DNA from: Chitinophaga sp. LS1
GTDB lineage: Bacteria > Bacteroidota > Bacteroidia > Chitinophagales > Chitinophagaceae
Assembly (NCBI RefSeq): GCF_034274695.1
Contig: NZ_CP128362.1
Span: forward strand, 8,610,374 to 8,674,373
DNA: 64,000 bases
Direction: 5' to 3'
Below the pieces are notes generated by a model. The model made no database searches. It was given only the letters and a program-made list of their open reading frames with translations, and was not told the origin of the DNA. The position numbers were made by a program, and so were the translations under genes. Of the stretch, positions 17,711 through 27,338 are shown in pieces (position 1 is the stretch's first letter; the number at the start of each line of letters is the position of its first letter).

Positions 17711-18357
17711 ATTTAAAATTACTTCGTCGGATTTACAGTTGGAAAAGTATGTTTCATGAAGCGCTTAAAGGATATCTGGGACATAAAATAGATCCAGGGA
17801 CTAGTTTTACTTATAGCTTTTTATAAATTTATCTTTTTACAGTTATGATATTTTGTAATTCTGTCGCGAAGAAAAGATAGTGCTTAAAAATGTTCCCGGA
17901 TAACCTCTTCATTACCTCAGAGTGGTTTCTAATAATAAATAAAAGATAAAGTTCACCCCCATTTAGGCATTTGCCGGAGACTTGTTTTGTGCTCATCGCG
18001 CACTTAGCTTACCAGTTCCGTTTCTTTGCAGGTGTTAAAGCTCTTTTTGATCAAATCATTTATGAAAGTGATGTGCAACGTTTGTTCACCTACTGCCAAA
18101 ATTCTTGCAGATGTTATTAAACAGGCTTTCACAACTCCTTTCGCTTCAGGACAGCCCTCAAAATAAATCTACCAATTTAGCAAATCATGAAAAGCATTCA
18201 GATTAAAAATCCGGAGACTTTTTTGCATTTAGGAGGATGTAAGTTTGCATTTCTTTTAAGGTATGAGATGGAATTTGCCGGCTAATGGTAATTGACAATC
18301 AAATTGCTTTAGCAGTAAAAGCTCAGGAATAAATTAAAATAAAGCCATTAGTTATAT

Positions 18358-18612
18358 TTAGTTATTTGTTTGCCGCTTTATACATACGTATACATATAGC
18401 AATATACCTCCTAGTATAAAATTTAGAAAAATATTACTGCCGCCAAAACTCTGATAAAGTGCGCTATTCTCTGCACAGAAAGCTTTTATAACCATGGAAA
18501 CAACAGCGGACAATGTAAAAATTACTCCTGCTATAAGAGTAAATCTTTTTATAAACTTACTTTTCTTCCACTGTTCAGGGACATTATTATTAAACTTGAT
18601 TTTTATACGCAC
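18358..18612 (-). CDS. Small membrane protein of unknown function
   Basis: An 84-residue frame with a basic N-terminus (NNVPEQWKKSKFIKRF) and two hydrophobic segments. One is at about residues 24-44 (LIAGVIFTLSAVVSMVIKAF) and one at about 62-78 (IFLNFILGGILLYVYVCI). This fits a two-pass inner-membrane protein. There is no partner gene nearby and no recognised family. The frame is short and isolated, so it could be a remnant. Confidence 0.45.
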   Translation of the reverse strand: MRIKIKFNNNVPEQWKKSKFIKRFTLIAGVIFTLSAVVSMVIKAFCAENSALYQSFGGSNIFLNFILGGILLYVYVCIKRQTNN

Positions 18613-18892
18613 AAAAAATATTTGGACAATATTATAAATAATTACTGGTTAATTATGTTAATAAAAAGCATAATCCATTTAAGATATTCAATCAACAATC
18701 AGTTTAAAAACGCATTCCTCGCAGCCCGCTATAATTTCAAAAAGATTGCACTGATAAAATTGTGAATTTTAGATATTTAAACAGTGCCGCCTTACCCTAC
18801 CAAACGGGATGATAGGGCAAATTGTACTGTATGAAGAAAAAAATATGTAGGGCCACAATTCAAAATAAAAAGATTAAAAATTTCGCTTAATA

Positions 18893-18918
18893 AAGGTCCA
18901 CACCAAAGCATGGGCCTT
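18893..18918. terminator. Probable terminator hairpin after the HipA N-domain gene
   Basis: AAAGGTCCACAC and GCATGGGCCTTT form an imperfect inverted repeat followed on both sides by A/T runs, directly downstream of the minus-strand stop at 18927. Confidence 0.4.
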
Positions 18919-18926
18919 TTTAATTT

Positions 18927-19226
18927 TTACTTCACTGATATCTTTCCAACCGCGATCTTTGTCTTACCAAATATCCTGTCTGAACAACCTACAATGTAAA
19001 GATCATTACCAATGACCGCACTTTTCCTTGGCATAGCCGTAGGAATGAAAGCAAACAATGTAAAACTGTGATAAACCTCTTTTTGTAATGGTAAGGTTAA
19101 ACTTATTGGTTCAGCCGATTCATCAACCAAATAATCTTCATGGTATAAAAGCTTATAGCCGCCATCATATTCTGTTAGTGAACCAGCAAGTATGTTATTA
19201 TAATATACTCTTGCAGTCTTACTCAT
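18927..19226 (-). CDS. HipA N-terminal-domain protein, probably truncated
   Basis: This 99-residue protein begins KTARVYYNNILAGSLTEYDGGYKLLYHEDYL and continues EPISLTLPLQKEVYHS. This is the pattern of the HipA N-terminal (HipA_N/couple_hipA) domain. In Bacteroidota HipA toxins this domain is often a separate small gene in front of the kinase gene. Here the sequence diverges after FTLFAF: the usual FFxGLIPEGWLL block is replaced by an unrelated tail, KSAVIGNDLYIVGCSDRI. No kinase gene and no XRE antitoxin lie beside it. I read it as a truncated or fused remnant of a HipBA system that is unlikely to be active. Confidence 0.6.
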   Translation of the reverse strand: MSKTARVYYNNILAGSLTEYDGGYKLLYHEDYLVDESAEPISLTLPLQKEVYHSFTLFAFIPTAMPRKSAVIGNDLYIVGCSDRIFGKTKIAVGKISVK

Positions 19227-19279
19227 GATATGCTGTTTTAGGTTTATAATACCAATGAAGTGAAGAGGGTTACAAGAAT

Positions 19280-19430
19280 TTACGATTTACGGTATTCCCG
19301 CTTATTGGATTCGCCTTTCTTCCAGCTATAGTATACGCTGATACTACATCCTAAAACACGACACAAAGTCCTTGTACTAAACCGCTCCGACAACTGCTTT
19401 ATCACAGAGTATCTCTCCCCGAGCGGTCTA
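19280..19430 (-). pseudogene. IS3-family OrfB N-terminal remnant
   Basis: The minus strand reads RYSVIKQLSERFSTRTLCRV, then LGCSISVYYSWKKGESNKRE, and stops at 19280. This is the start of an IS3 OrfB (pattern: xLCxxLxVSxSGYYxW). It belongs to a different subgroup from the intact IS at 2498. No integrase core follows, so it is a scar of an older insertion next to the broken outer-membrane protein gene. Confidence 0.6.
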
Positions 19431-19447
19431 GAAAAATACCATAAATA

Positions 19448-20963
19448 TTATTTCCCTTTAAAACTCCTGAAATTATAAGTAAAACTAACCATTACATACC
19501 GCTGGCGTACACTGGTCCTTGTGTCCCTAATAGTATTAGCCGTGGTAATCCTTGACACATTCAAATTCTGCTCCAACAAGTCATTAGCAGACAGCTTTAC
19601 CTCTCCGGCATGATTTTTAAACACCCGTCTGCTGACAGCGGGAGAAATCAGTGGGATACCTCTTTTGTAACCTGGAGCCAGATTATTATTGAATACATAG
19701 TAAAGATTAAGATCGAACATCCAATCATTGTAATAATACCGGGCATTAGCAGTTAATTGTTCTGTGAGGTAATTGGTGCTTACCATGTCATAATGCACTT
19801 TAAAGAAATTAGTCATTGAGCTGATATAATAATCAAACTGTTCAGCAATATGGCCTTGCCAGGAAATACTTTCACCTATACCTGATGACTTTGTACTACT
19901 TTTCACATCATTGAGCAAGACTGGTGTATGCTGGTAGTTGAAGGAAGTTAACATGTTAAGAGAAGATTTCATGGTCTTCATGGGGAAGCTATAACTGATG
20001 CTGGCACTGCCATTATACGTACCATTCAGGTTGACTGGCGTACTTACCTGGGCTCCGGAAGGTAGCTGGGAAATCGCATACTGAATGGCATTCCTTACAC
20101 TCCCCAAATTCATTATAATGGAGAACATCCGCTCTGACCTTAAAGTAAATGTATATGTAAGATTGGCATTGTGCATATAGGGCTGTACAAGATGCGGATT
20201 ACCCTTCTGGATAAACAGGGAATCTACAGTCGATTGAACAGGTTGTAATTGTTCTACAGAGAGTGCGAGGGGCATACCAGTATAACTAAACTGCAGCCTT
20301 TGCATGGCAGAAAGCCCCCAGGTAGCATTGACTGAGGGGGTCATACTGTAATACTTTGCATATACAAGACTATCCCTTGTAATATTACTTCCTTTTATCC
20401 TGTCTCTTTCTACTCCAATACCCGCTACAACATGCCACTTGTTATTATTTAAACGATAATTCAGCATAAGCTGGTGGGTCTGGTATAAGTTATTAAAATG
20501 GTTGGTTTGAAGACTATCTGGCAGGTCATACAAATGTGAATCATTATTCAGACGGAACACCTGGCTGTTCACATCGCTATTGTTGTATCTGAATTTATAA
20601 TTGAGCTCCATCGCCTGGTTATGACCTAAAGGCTCAGTATAGGAAACAACAGGATTGATGGTAGTAGTGGTCGCCTTTGTTTCATTTCGCTGATCCATGC
20701 GAACCTCAGCAGGTATTTCGGATAGAAAGGTAGTGAGCGTGTTGCTGGTGCTATCATTCTTCGTTTGACTTGAATTGAGCGATACATCAATAGAAAGCGT
20801 TCTGGAAGGCTTATGGAAACAGTACAAAATCATGTACTTCCATATCATAATCGAAGATGTCGGCTCCGGCGCCAAGGTAAACATGAAGGGTTTTCTGTGC
20901 CTGTGCGCTGTATGAGAATATACAGCAGGACAAGGCAATAAAGATTCCATAGATCTTTTTCAT
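19448..20963 (-). pseudogene. Outer-membrane beta-barrel protein with internal deletion/frameshift
   Basis: The frame 19448-20950 encodes about 420 C-terminal residues of an outer-membrane beta-barrel of the PF14905 (OMP_b-brl_3) type. It has many alternating aromatic/hydrophobic strands and ends in RQRYVMVSFTYNFRSFKGK. The first ~50 codons of that frame are not a signal peptide. A good signal peptide lies in another frame: ATG 20963, MKKIYGIFIALSCCIFSYSAQAQ, then KTLHVYLGAGADIFDYDMEV, stopping at about 20811. So a secreted N-terminus is fused out of frame to the barrel half, and the carboxypeptidase-like and plug regions expected between them are missing. The gene is broken. Confidence 0.7.
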
Positions 20964-22136
20964 AAAAAAATGAGGCTTTAAAAAGTTAACAATATGTGTT
21001 AGGGAAAATGCATCAGCGTACAGACATAGATAAATTTTTCATGGATCCGGGAATCAAAAACAGGGTTTCGGGTTACACATTCCGGGTTAGGTTATTTGTT
21101 GAGTAATTGCGGGCAGAAAATTAGTTAACCGGGCTTTCGGTGCGTGATACCAATAGGTAAACGGGGTGCCTGTATCTGCCAATTATAAAAATGTATCTCC
21201 AGAATAGATAGTTATCATGTTCAATGTAGCTAAAGAGGATAAAAGTTAAGCTTCATCACTTAAAAACTATTTGCAAACTGATTCAAACTTTGCCCCTCCT
21301 AGCCCGCAAGCTTTAAAGCCTTTAAGTCTTTGGATTTAAAGACTTTCCCAGATTGAGGAATTCCTTTAATTTTTTTTCTGGTATTCTTTGTTGATTAATT
21401 ACTAAATATTTGCATGTTCGGAATACCACCTTTTACTTATGGTGACATATCTGCATTTGGTGAGAGTAGAAATCCTTCATAAAGATGCCATCCTTTGACA
21501 CCTTTATTTACCAGATAAGAATTATTAAAAAAATAAATGAAGTTCGCATAAACAAAACATCAATATGCTTGTTAACAAGATATACTCTTTCTAACAAGGA
21601 GTATTCTGCAAGAGTAATAATTTTTACCTTGTTGAATTACAAAATACTTGTCCGAAAGAGCTTTCCATTTATGAAATAATTAGAAGACTACAACAATCAT
21701 CATTGATAAATGAGAATGGTAGATAAAGAATATGTTAAAAGACACGCAAAAATAAATAGAATTAATAATCATCCACCTTCTTGGAATAACCTTAATAATG
21801 CGAGATAGATAAAGGTTACATAATGGTTAATAAATTTATTATATAGGGTAATAACCCTCTTAAATTTATTCAACCGGAACCTTTCTGTCGATATTTATAC
21901 GCCGACGATTTTTGCCAATTTAGCGAACTGGTGCTACAGGAGTGATTAGCTTAAGGATATCCCGTTGATCATTAGTTAAATATCCCCTTCTTAACATGCT
22001 ATAAAAATTTCAAAAATCTAAAGATAATTTATGAAATACGTTCTGATCATCCAGAGAAAATAAGGAAATCAGACAACCCTCATCTGACTAGCCCCCCTCC
22101 TGCTGTAAATCAGTTAATAATTTAATAAAAACACTT
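20964..22136. other. 1.2-kb AT-rich intergenic region
   Basis: No convincing gene is present on either strand. Around 21299-21345, TAGCCCGCAAGC followed by GCCTTTAAGTCTTTGGATTT and AAAGACTTT looks like a weak copy of the repeat-plus-terminator arrangement seen at 39400. The right part, up to 22136, should hold the promoter of the giant-gene cluster. A 64-codon frame at 21485 on the plus strand lacks any coding signature. Confidence 0.4.
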
Positions 22137-22868
22137 ATGGAAAACGATGAACGACCACCTGGAGTCATTTGGATTGAAAAAACGTCTGTAACTCTTCCTA
22201 CAACTCAACGGTTAATGGTTGAGTTAAATAATACAAACCTTGATACCTGTAGTGTTACTATTCCTTATTTTGATGGAGATACTGTAACAGTAAATTATAA
22301 AGGCCTTCCGGGCAACCAGCCTGAAACCTATAAGAACTTTGTTGCCATATGGGAGGCCTCTATCATACCTTGGACAGTACCTCCTTTGGCCCAATTATCA
22401 ATAGAACAGAATTATGAACAAGGCACACTTACTATTGGTGGACTTACCATTACAAGAAGCGCCTATATCGTAGGCTATGGAGTGGGGCCTGATATCTCAA
22501 ATATTTGCTGCAGCAGTATTATATCTGCCGGAGGTTATCTGGCTGCACCAACACAAGTAGCTATTAGCCTCAATTACCTGGGTATAAATTCTCTTTCTAT
22601 TCATTATCAAACACTGGCAGGTTACCAACCCATGCAATATAACAATTGGATTGGTCTATGGAAAGGTTATGCATCTCCTTACAACGCTGATGCACCCATT
22701 GCAACCGTAAATATCAACAGCAATGCAAACGAAGGAACCATAGGAATGAATAACGTTCCGTTGGGTATTAATTCAAATTACACGCTCATTTACTTTATGG
22801 GCAAAGAGAATTCAATGGCTGCAGCCATTCTTAACTTCAACACGTCTACAACCACCTCAGAAACATAA
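22137..22868 (+). CDS. Unknown protein with two beta-rich GNQP/AIW modules
   Basis: This 243-residue protein has no signal peptide and no transmembrane segment. It consists of two modules of about 70-100 residues. The first has LPGNQPETYKNFVAIWEAS and YIVGYGVG; the second has LAGYQPMQYNNWIGLWKGY and YTLIYFMG. Both end with a strand of Ser/Ala-rich residues. The same two-module plan occurs in the next gene, so these are four copies of one domain, probably an Ig-like or jelly-roll beta-sandwich. The gene opens a plus-strand run of very large genes, with only 33 bases to the next one. The family is not known to me. A structural or carbohydrate-binding role in the cluster is a guess. Confidence 0.8.
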   Translation: MENDERPPGVIWIEKTSVTLPTTQRLMVELNNTNLDTCSVTIPYFDGDTVTVNYKGLPGNQPETYKNFVAIWEASIIPWTVPPLAQLSIEQNYEQGTLTIGGLTITRSAYIVGYGVGPDISNICCSSIISAGGYLAAPTQVAISLNYLGINSLSIHYQTLAGYQPMQYNNWIGLWKGYASPYNADAPIATVNINSNANEGTIGMNNVPLGINSNYTLIYFMGKENSMAAAILNFNTSTTTSET

Positions 22869-22901
22869 ATATCACTTTTTTAAAAACCAAAAAAATACAC
22901 A

Positions 22902-23627
22902 ATGGAAACACAAAATCTTGAAGCACAAAAAGTGCTCGTAGCATACTCAGCTACTAATCCTCTTACGACAGCTCTTAGTATCTCAAATGTATCTGCTGAA
23001 GAGATTGATGTAGATTATGACACAATGCCGGGCAATCAGCCCAATACCTATGGTAATTTCCTGGCTATCTGGCAAAATTCCAATTCCATTCCATGGAATA
23101 CCGAACCTATTAAAACATTCCCGGTACCAACAAATACGCCGTCCGGTTCTGCGGCTTTCACTGGTCTGAATGTAAATAACAACAGCTATATCATCGGCTA
23201 TGCTGTTGGACCTACTCTTAATGCCACAGGCAACATACAGAAGTATGGTAATATATGCGCTACAGCGTTTATTCCGGCAACATCTACCGGTGCAGACCCG
23301 GGTACTATTTTTACACCTTCAGTTTCCGGTATCAATGTTGGCAGCACTTCTGTATCCTTCCAGTTTGATTTACCCGATGGCCTTTTGCCACAAACCAATG
23401 GTGCATGGGCTGCCATATGGAAAGGCGCAAATCCTTCTTTCTATAGCACCGCTCCTTTGTCCACGATCCCAATTTCGCCGGATTCTTCATCAGGAAGAGC
23501 CGCATTTAATAATGTGAGCATTGGCAGGGGTACAACCTACACAATCGCAATTTTTATGAGCGGCTATAATGCTGCCGGTGGTAGCACTCAACGTACAGTT
23601 GCCTGCTCCGCAAGCTTTACCAATTAA
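22902..23627 (+). CDS. Unknown protein, paralogue of the preceding gene
   Basis: This 241-residue protein has the same two-module architecture as its neighbour. The first module has MPGNQPNTYGNFLAIWQNS and YIIGYAVG; the second has LPDGLLPQTNGAWAAIWKG and YTIAIFMSG. The module spacing is equal, so this arose by gene duplication. It has no signal peptide, lipobox or membrane segment. It starts 33 bases after the previous stop, and the 1171-aa gene follows after 155 bases. The Trp of the AIWxG motif and the following Pro-rich loop are conserved in all four modules and may form a binding site. Function is unknown. Confidence 0.8.
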   Translation: METQNLEAQKVLVAYSATNPLTTALSISNVSAEEIDVDYDTMPGNQPNTYGNFLAIWQNSNSIPWNTEPIKTFPVPTNTPSGSAAFTGLNVNNNSYIIGYAVGPTLNATGNIQKYGNICATAFIPATSTGADPGTIFTPSVSGINVGSTSVSFQFDLPDGLLPQTNGAWAAIWKGANPSFYSTAPLSTIPISPDSSSGRAAFNNVSIGRGTTYTIAIFMSGYNAAGGSTQRTVACSASFTN

Positions 23628-23782
23628 TATACTGCAGATGCCTTGCCCGTGCTACAGTTAGCACGGACAAGGTATTCGTTTATTACAGGTATTCTGTAAT
23701 GGGTAATAAATTTTACTGGCGCTGGCCGGGTGGAAATTTCTTGCCCGGATTCTTCTAATTCATTAAATGAAATCTAAGCGTC

Positions 23783-26700
23783 ATGGTTTTATTCAATAAA
23801 CAATTTATCGACCAGTTATATATCGCAGAAACTGAGGAGAACGATGTTGGCTTCATTGCATTTGTAATACCAGCAGGCATCGACTCCGGAGTTGATACAA
23901 TAGAATTGAAGGACGCTCTGGCCAATACAAAATATTCTGGCAGCTTCGCATTTGCAGCCATACCTCCCATTATTAATGATGTTGCGAGCGCAACCGCATT
24001 TGTAAACAATATATACAACGTGTTGAAGCGCTCTGGTACAGCCCGCGCCTTTATATGGCTGCAGGATAATAGCAATATTAACGCTGATACAGCTCCACTG
24101 ATGGGCATCAACAGCGACGGTACCAATGTGACCAGTGGATTACAGGCTACGCTTACAACAAGTCTCTCTCTCACCGTCGCTAACGGGATGGTACTTACCT
24201 GGAAAGATGATACGACTCTGCTGCTCGACGGTTCGCAAAATAATTACAGAATCGATTTCTCTGGCCCCTCTGCTCCGCAAACACGCCCCCCTGCTATCGG
24301 ATACATCTCTTTCACCGGGGCATTGAGAGGAACCATACAGTTTTCCATTAGCATACAAAGGCAATCATTATATGATGACTTTCAATGGGGCTTCCAGTTC
24401 CTGTGCCCTATTCAATCAAAAGAACGTACAGCAATCTCTGAGTGGATACCTTTAGCAGATAGCACAAAAGGGGCTACAGACTTTATTGGATTCACTACTA
24501 GTATTGATCCTACAGATGTATTTAACACCGCATATAACACTTGCCCAACCGGCACATGCACCATCAGCGGTAGCTACGCAAACAGACGCACCTGGTTCAA
24601 TTTTACCGGCACCAATACCGATGGTAATAATACCGTACTGGCATCATTTTTCAGGACAGTATTTGGCGCTGCTATAAACCTGATACCCGACATCTCAAAT
24701 GGAAATACACTACCTGCCAGGTTGGTATTTGCCGCCGGAGAATACACTTCCTCTACAACGCAAAGATTCCTGGTTACCCCGGAAGGTGACTTCACTATCG
24801 AAATGAACGCAGCTACCAGTAGCCAGCAATACCTGATAGGTGGTCTGCAGGGAACAGAGTTCTTCAGCATAACACCTAAAACCGACAAGGGAAAAGGCGA
24901 TAAATTCCGCTTCCTTTCCAATCAACCTGCATACGCACCTAAATTCCCGTTCGAAGCAGCTTCTCCTGTCAAAACACCACAAGCACCCAACGCACCATTA
25001 CTCGACAACACATTTTCCACGTCATGGGTTACATTCGTCAGTGCCGAAGGAAATACCATTTACTATGTAGCACAACCTAAAGGCTCATCGCTGTTTGGCA
25101 GCGATGAGCTCATTTCGCCAAAGTATACAGACTTGTTCGGACATCAAACGCCCGGCTTTATTTATACAACCGATGATATTGTCACTTTCCCAATAGTGCC
25201 TTATAACGGTGCTATAGCTGGCGATGGTATCAACTCCTTTTCACAGGAACAGATCGAGTCTTTTGAAAACCAGGTTATAAGTCCTACCCGCAGAAAAAAT
25301 GTAGGGCAACTCTCTACTTCAAAATCCTTATTGTCCGCCACCCAAAGATTACAAAGCGAAACACCACAAACATCTACAACCCCATCCGGGTTACTGGTAA
25401 CACTTACCTCTGCCGGAGGACAAATGCAATGGAACGAGGTATTACTCGGGCAAAATACCGATGCCGGTAACCAATACTTACTAAAGTTTATGAATCCGGA
25501 AGCACAACTCGTAGAAGCGCTGCAAACAGGGGATTTAATGCTTGTTGTTGCCAACGCTGACTGTCTCGGTCAGCTGAATGGCACTACAGCGGGACAATCA
25601 GCTTTTTTAAATACCATGAGTATCGGTAGTTGGGAAATGACCGCCAATATAGGACAACAGAACAAATATAATGACTACCGTAACGTAATGTTGATTAAAG
25701 CCAAAAAAGGTAAGCTGTATGATCCGGCTAATGTAACTAACAGCCTGGTAGCTAACCCCTCTAAGTGGACCCAGAAAGATGTGTTTGCCGCACCGACCAA
25801 TTCCAATGACGACGGGACTATTACACCACCAGATAATGATCAGCTGGTAATACTGTCTCAATGGCTGCAAAATTATTTTAACCAGGCAATTGCAAAAGGT
25901 GATAATAAATACTATGCAAAGTTCAATACCATTGCACAGGACGAAAACTGGACCGGTATACTATTTTTACGGATGGATATCAGCAGGCTTCCGGATAATC
26001 TTACCGGTATTATGGCCGGCGTTACAGATCCCACCGCATTTAATGCACATCACCTGGCTGTGGAAATAAGCCCCGTAAAGAAAAGCGGTATAAATGCAGC
26101 ATTAGATAATATCAGTACAATATTTGGCTTAATCTATTATACAGACCCTGATTTTACTGATGATGGCACCGATATGGCGATTGCACCAGTCACCGCTACA
26201 ACGTACGACTTCCGGTTGCTGACGTTGAAAGTTCTTTTTGAAAATACATCTGTGCAGAGTTTTGAAAGCCTCGGGCAACTTACCATTACGGAGTTACTTA
26301 AAATGCCAGTAACCGGCATGAGTGTTCCGGATAACGTATATCACAATGTATTACTGAAGGGAAGCCTTCAGATTACAGACAGCCAGACTATGTACAATCT
26401 TTCCAGTCAGGGTGATAATACTTTTTATTTCGACAACAACATCATTCATAAAATACAAATCTCCAATGTACTTCTCAGTACACTCAATACAGACAACGAT
26501 GGGAATGTAATGTCCTGGTTTGCGATGAGCGGATTTATTGATTATTACCTGATTGGTGATGAGACTGTGCCGGTATTCGATATATTTTCTTTCGGTAATA
26601 ACCCCGGCGAAGATGCTCCCAACCAGGGATTAAGGTTCAATAACCTGGGTATATCCATGGCTTTCCCTGAATCGGATCCTCCATCAAAAACTATGACGAT

Positions 26701-27298
26701 GGATGCTACACAGATCAGTTTTGATACCAGCCATAGTAAGGCCCGAAACAGCAGCATCTTTGTGAATTTCGCGTTGGATCTCCAGGGACTTATAATCGCA
26801 GAACCACTCACTACGCTATCTGATATGGGCTATCTGCCTGTAATACCCGACATCGCATTATCTGATGTAAGCGCCGGCAGCTGGTACGGCCTGCGCTTTA
26901 AGTTAAACATGGGTACTCCCGGCGAACTTGCCGGTAAATTAAGCCTGGATTCATACCTGTTGATAGCATGGTCGCCCGGCAGCGAAGAAGATGGAACTTA
27001 CAAAGCGACCATAGGCATGTCATTGCCAGGTACCGGCGGCGGAGCCAAATTGATTAGCCTGCAAAACGTGATGAAATTATCGATAGGACAAATCCGGCTC
27101 ACTTATGATACATCCCAGCATTCATTCCTTCTCATGTTTACAGAAGTAGCATTGAAATTCCTCGGTATGTTGAAAGTTCCCCCAAACGGTTCTACACTGT
27201 TTTACCTATTTGGAAATCCCGACTCCGGAGGAAAGGCAAGCGGTCTGGGTTGGTATGCTATGTATAAAAAACAAGCAGCATCAGCCATACTATCATAA
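23783..27298 (+). CDS. 1171-aa beta-rich protein of unknown function
   Basis: The protein has no N-terminal signal and begins MVLFNKQFIDQLYIAETEEN. It is rich in Thr, Asn and Gly and poor in Cys, with long alternating beta-strand patterns throughout, as in phage tail, adhesin or surface-layer proteins. Examples are the IGYISFTGALRGTIQFSISI block near residue 175 and TIGMSLPGTGGGAKLISL near 1075. Its final ~150 residues (KLSIGQIRLTYD, FLLMFTEVALKFLG, GWYAMYK) resemble segments in the next gene, where short strands of the type xxLxxVxLxYN recur. This suggests shared repeated modules. I know of no family. It is the second part of a plus-strand operon of large proteins and probably acts with the ~4000-residue protein that follows. 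Confidence 0.85.
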   Translation: MVLFNKQFIDQLYIAETEENDVGFIAFVIPAGIDSGVDTIELKDALANTKYSGSFAFAAIPPIINDVASATAFVNNIYNVLKRSGTARAFIWLQDNSNINADTAPLMGINSDGTNVTSGLQATLTTSLSLTVANGMVLTWKDDTTLLLDGSQNNYRIDFSGPSAPQTRPPAIGYISFTGALRGTIQFSISIQRQSLYDDFQWGFQFLCPIQSKERTAISEWIPLADSTKGATDFIGFTTSIDPTDVFNTAYNTCPTGTCTISGSYANRRTWFNFTGTNTDGNNTVLASFFRTVFGAAINLIPDISNGNTLPARLVFAAGEYTSSTTQRFLVTPEGDFTIEMNAATSSQQYLIGGLQGTEFFSITPKTDKGKGDKFRFLSNQPAYAPKFPFEAASPVKTPQAPNAPLLDNTFSTSWVTFVSAEGNTIYYVAQPKGSSLFGSDELISPKYTDLFGHQTPGFIYTTDDIVTFPIVPYNGAIAGDGINSFSQEQIESFENQVISPTRRKNVGQLSTSKSLLSATQRLQSETPQTSTTPSGLLVTLTSAGGQMQWNEVLLGQNTDAGNQYLLKFMNPEAQLVEALQTGDLMLVVANADCLGQLNGTTAGQSAFLNTMSIGSWEMTANIGQQNKYNDYRNVMLIKAKKGKLYDPANVTNSLVANPSKWTQKDVFAAPTNSNDDGTITPPDNDQLVILSQWLQNYFNQAIAKGDNKYYAKFNTIAQDENWTGILFLRMDISRLPDNLTGIMAGVTDPTAFNAHHLAVEISPVKKSGINAALDNISTIFGLIYYTDPDFTDDGTDMAIAPVTATTYDFRLLTLKVLFENTSVQSFESLGQLTITELLKMPVTGMSVPDNVYHNVLLKGSLQITDSQTMYNLSSQGDNTFYFDNNIIHKIQISNVLLSTLNTDNDGNVMSWFAMSGFIDYYLIGDETVPVFDIFSFGNNPGEDAPNQGLRFNNLGISMAFPESDPPSKTMTMDATQISFDTSHSKARNSSIFVNFALDLQGLIIAEPLTTLSDMGYLPVIPDIALSDVSAGSWYGLRFKLNMGTPGELAGKLSLDSYLLIAWSPGSEEDGTYKATIGMSLPGTGGGAKLISLQNVMKLSIGQIRLTYDTSQHSFLLMFTEVALKFLGMLKVPPNGSTLFYLFGNPDSGGKASGLGWYAMYKKQAASAILS

Positions 27299-27338
27299 CA
27301 GGATATATGGAAAATTCAATCACCTAATAACTCATACC

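Larger units (their letters stand above)
17032..18357. other. 1.3-kb region with remnants only
   Basis: There is no intact gene. The right-hand bases next to 17031 are the likely promoter of the ATPase-helicase operon. The stretch contains a Fic N-terminal remnant (17259-17420) and a diverged copy of the interspersed repeat (17659-17710), both listed separately. I see nothing else supportable from 17711 to 18357. Confidence 0.5.

Noticed and set aside
27210..27338. Upstream in-frame start of the 1480-aa gene
   Set aside because: It overlaps the end of the 1171-aa gene and gives an unrelated first 43 residues. The ATG at 27339 is a better start after the stop at 27298.
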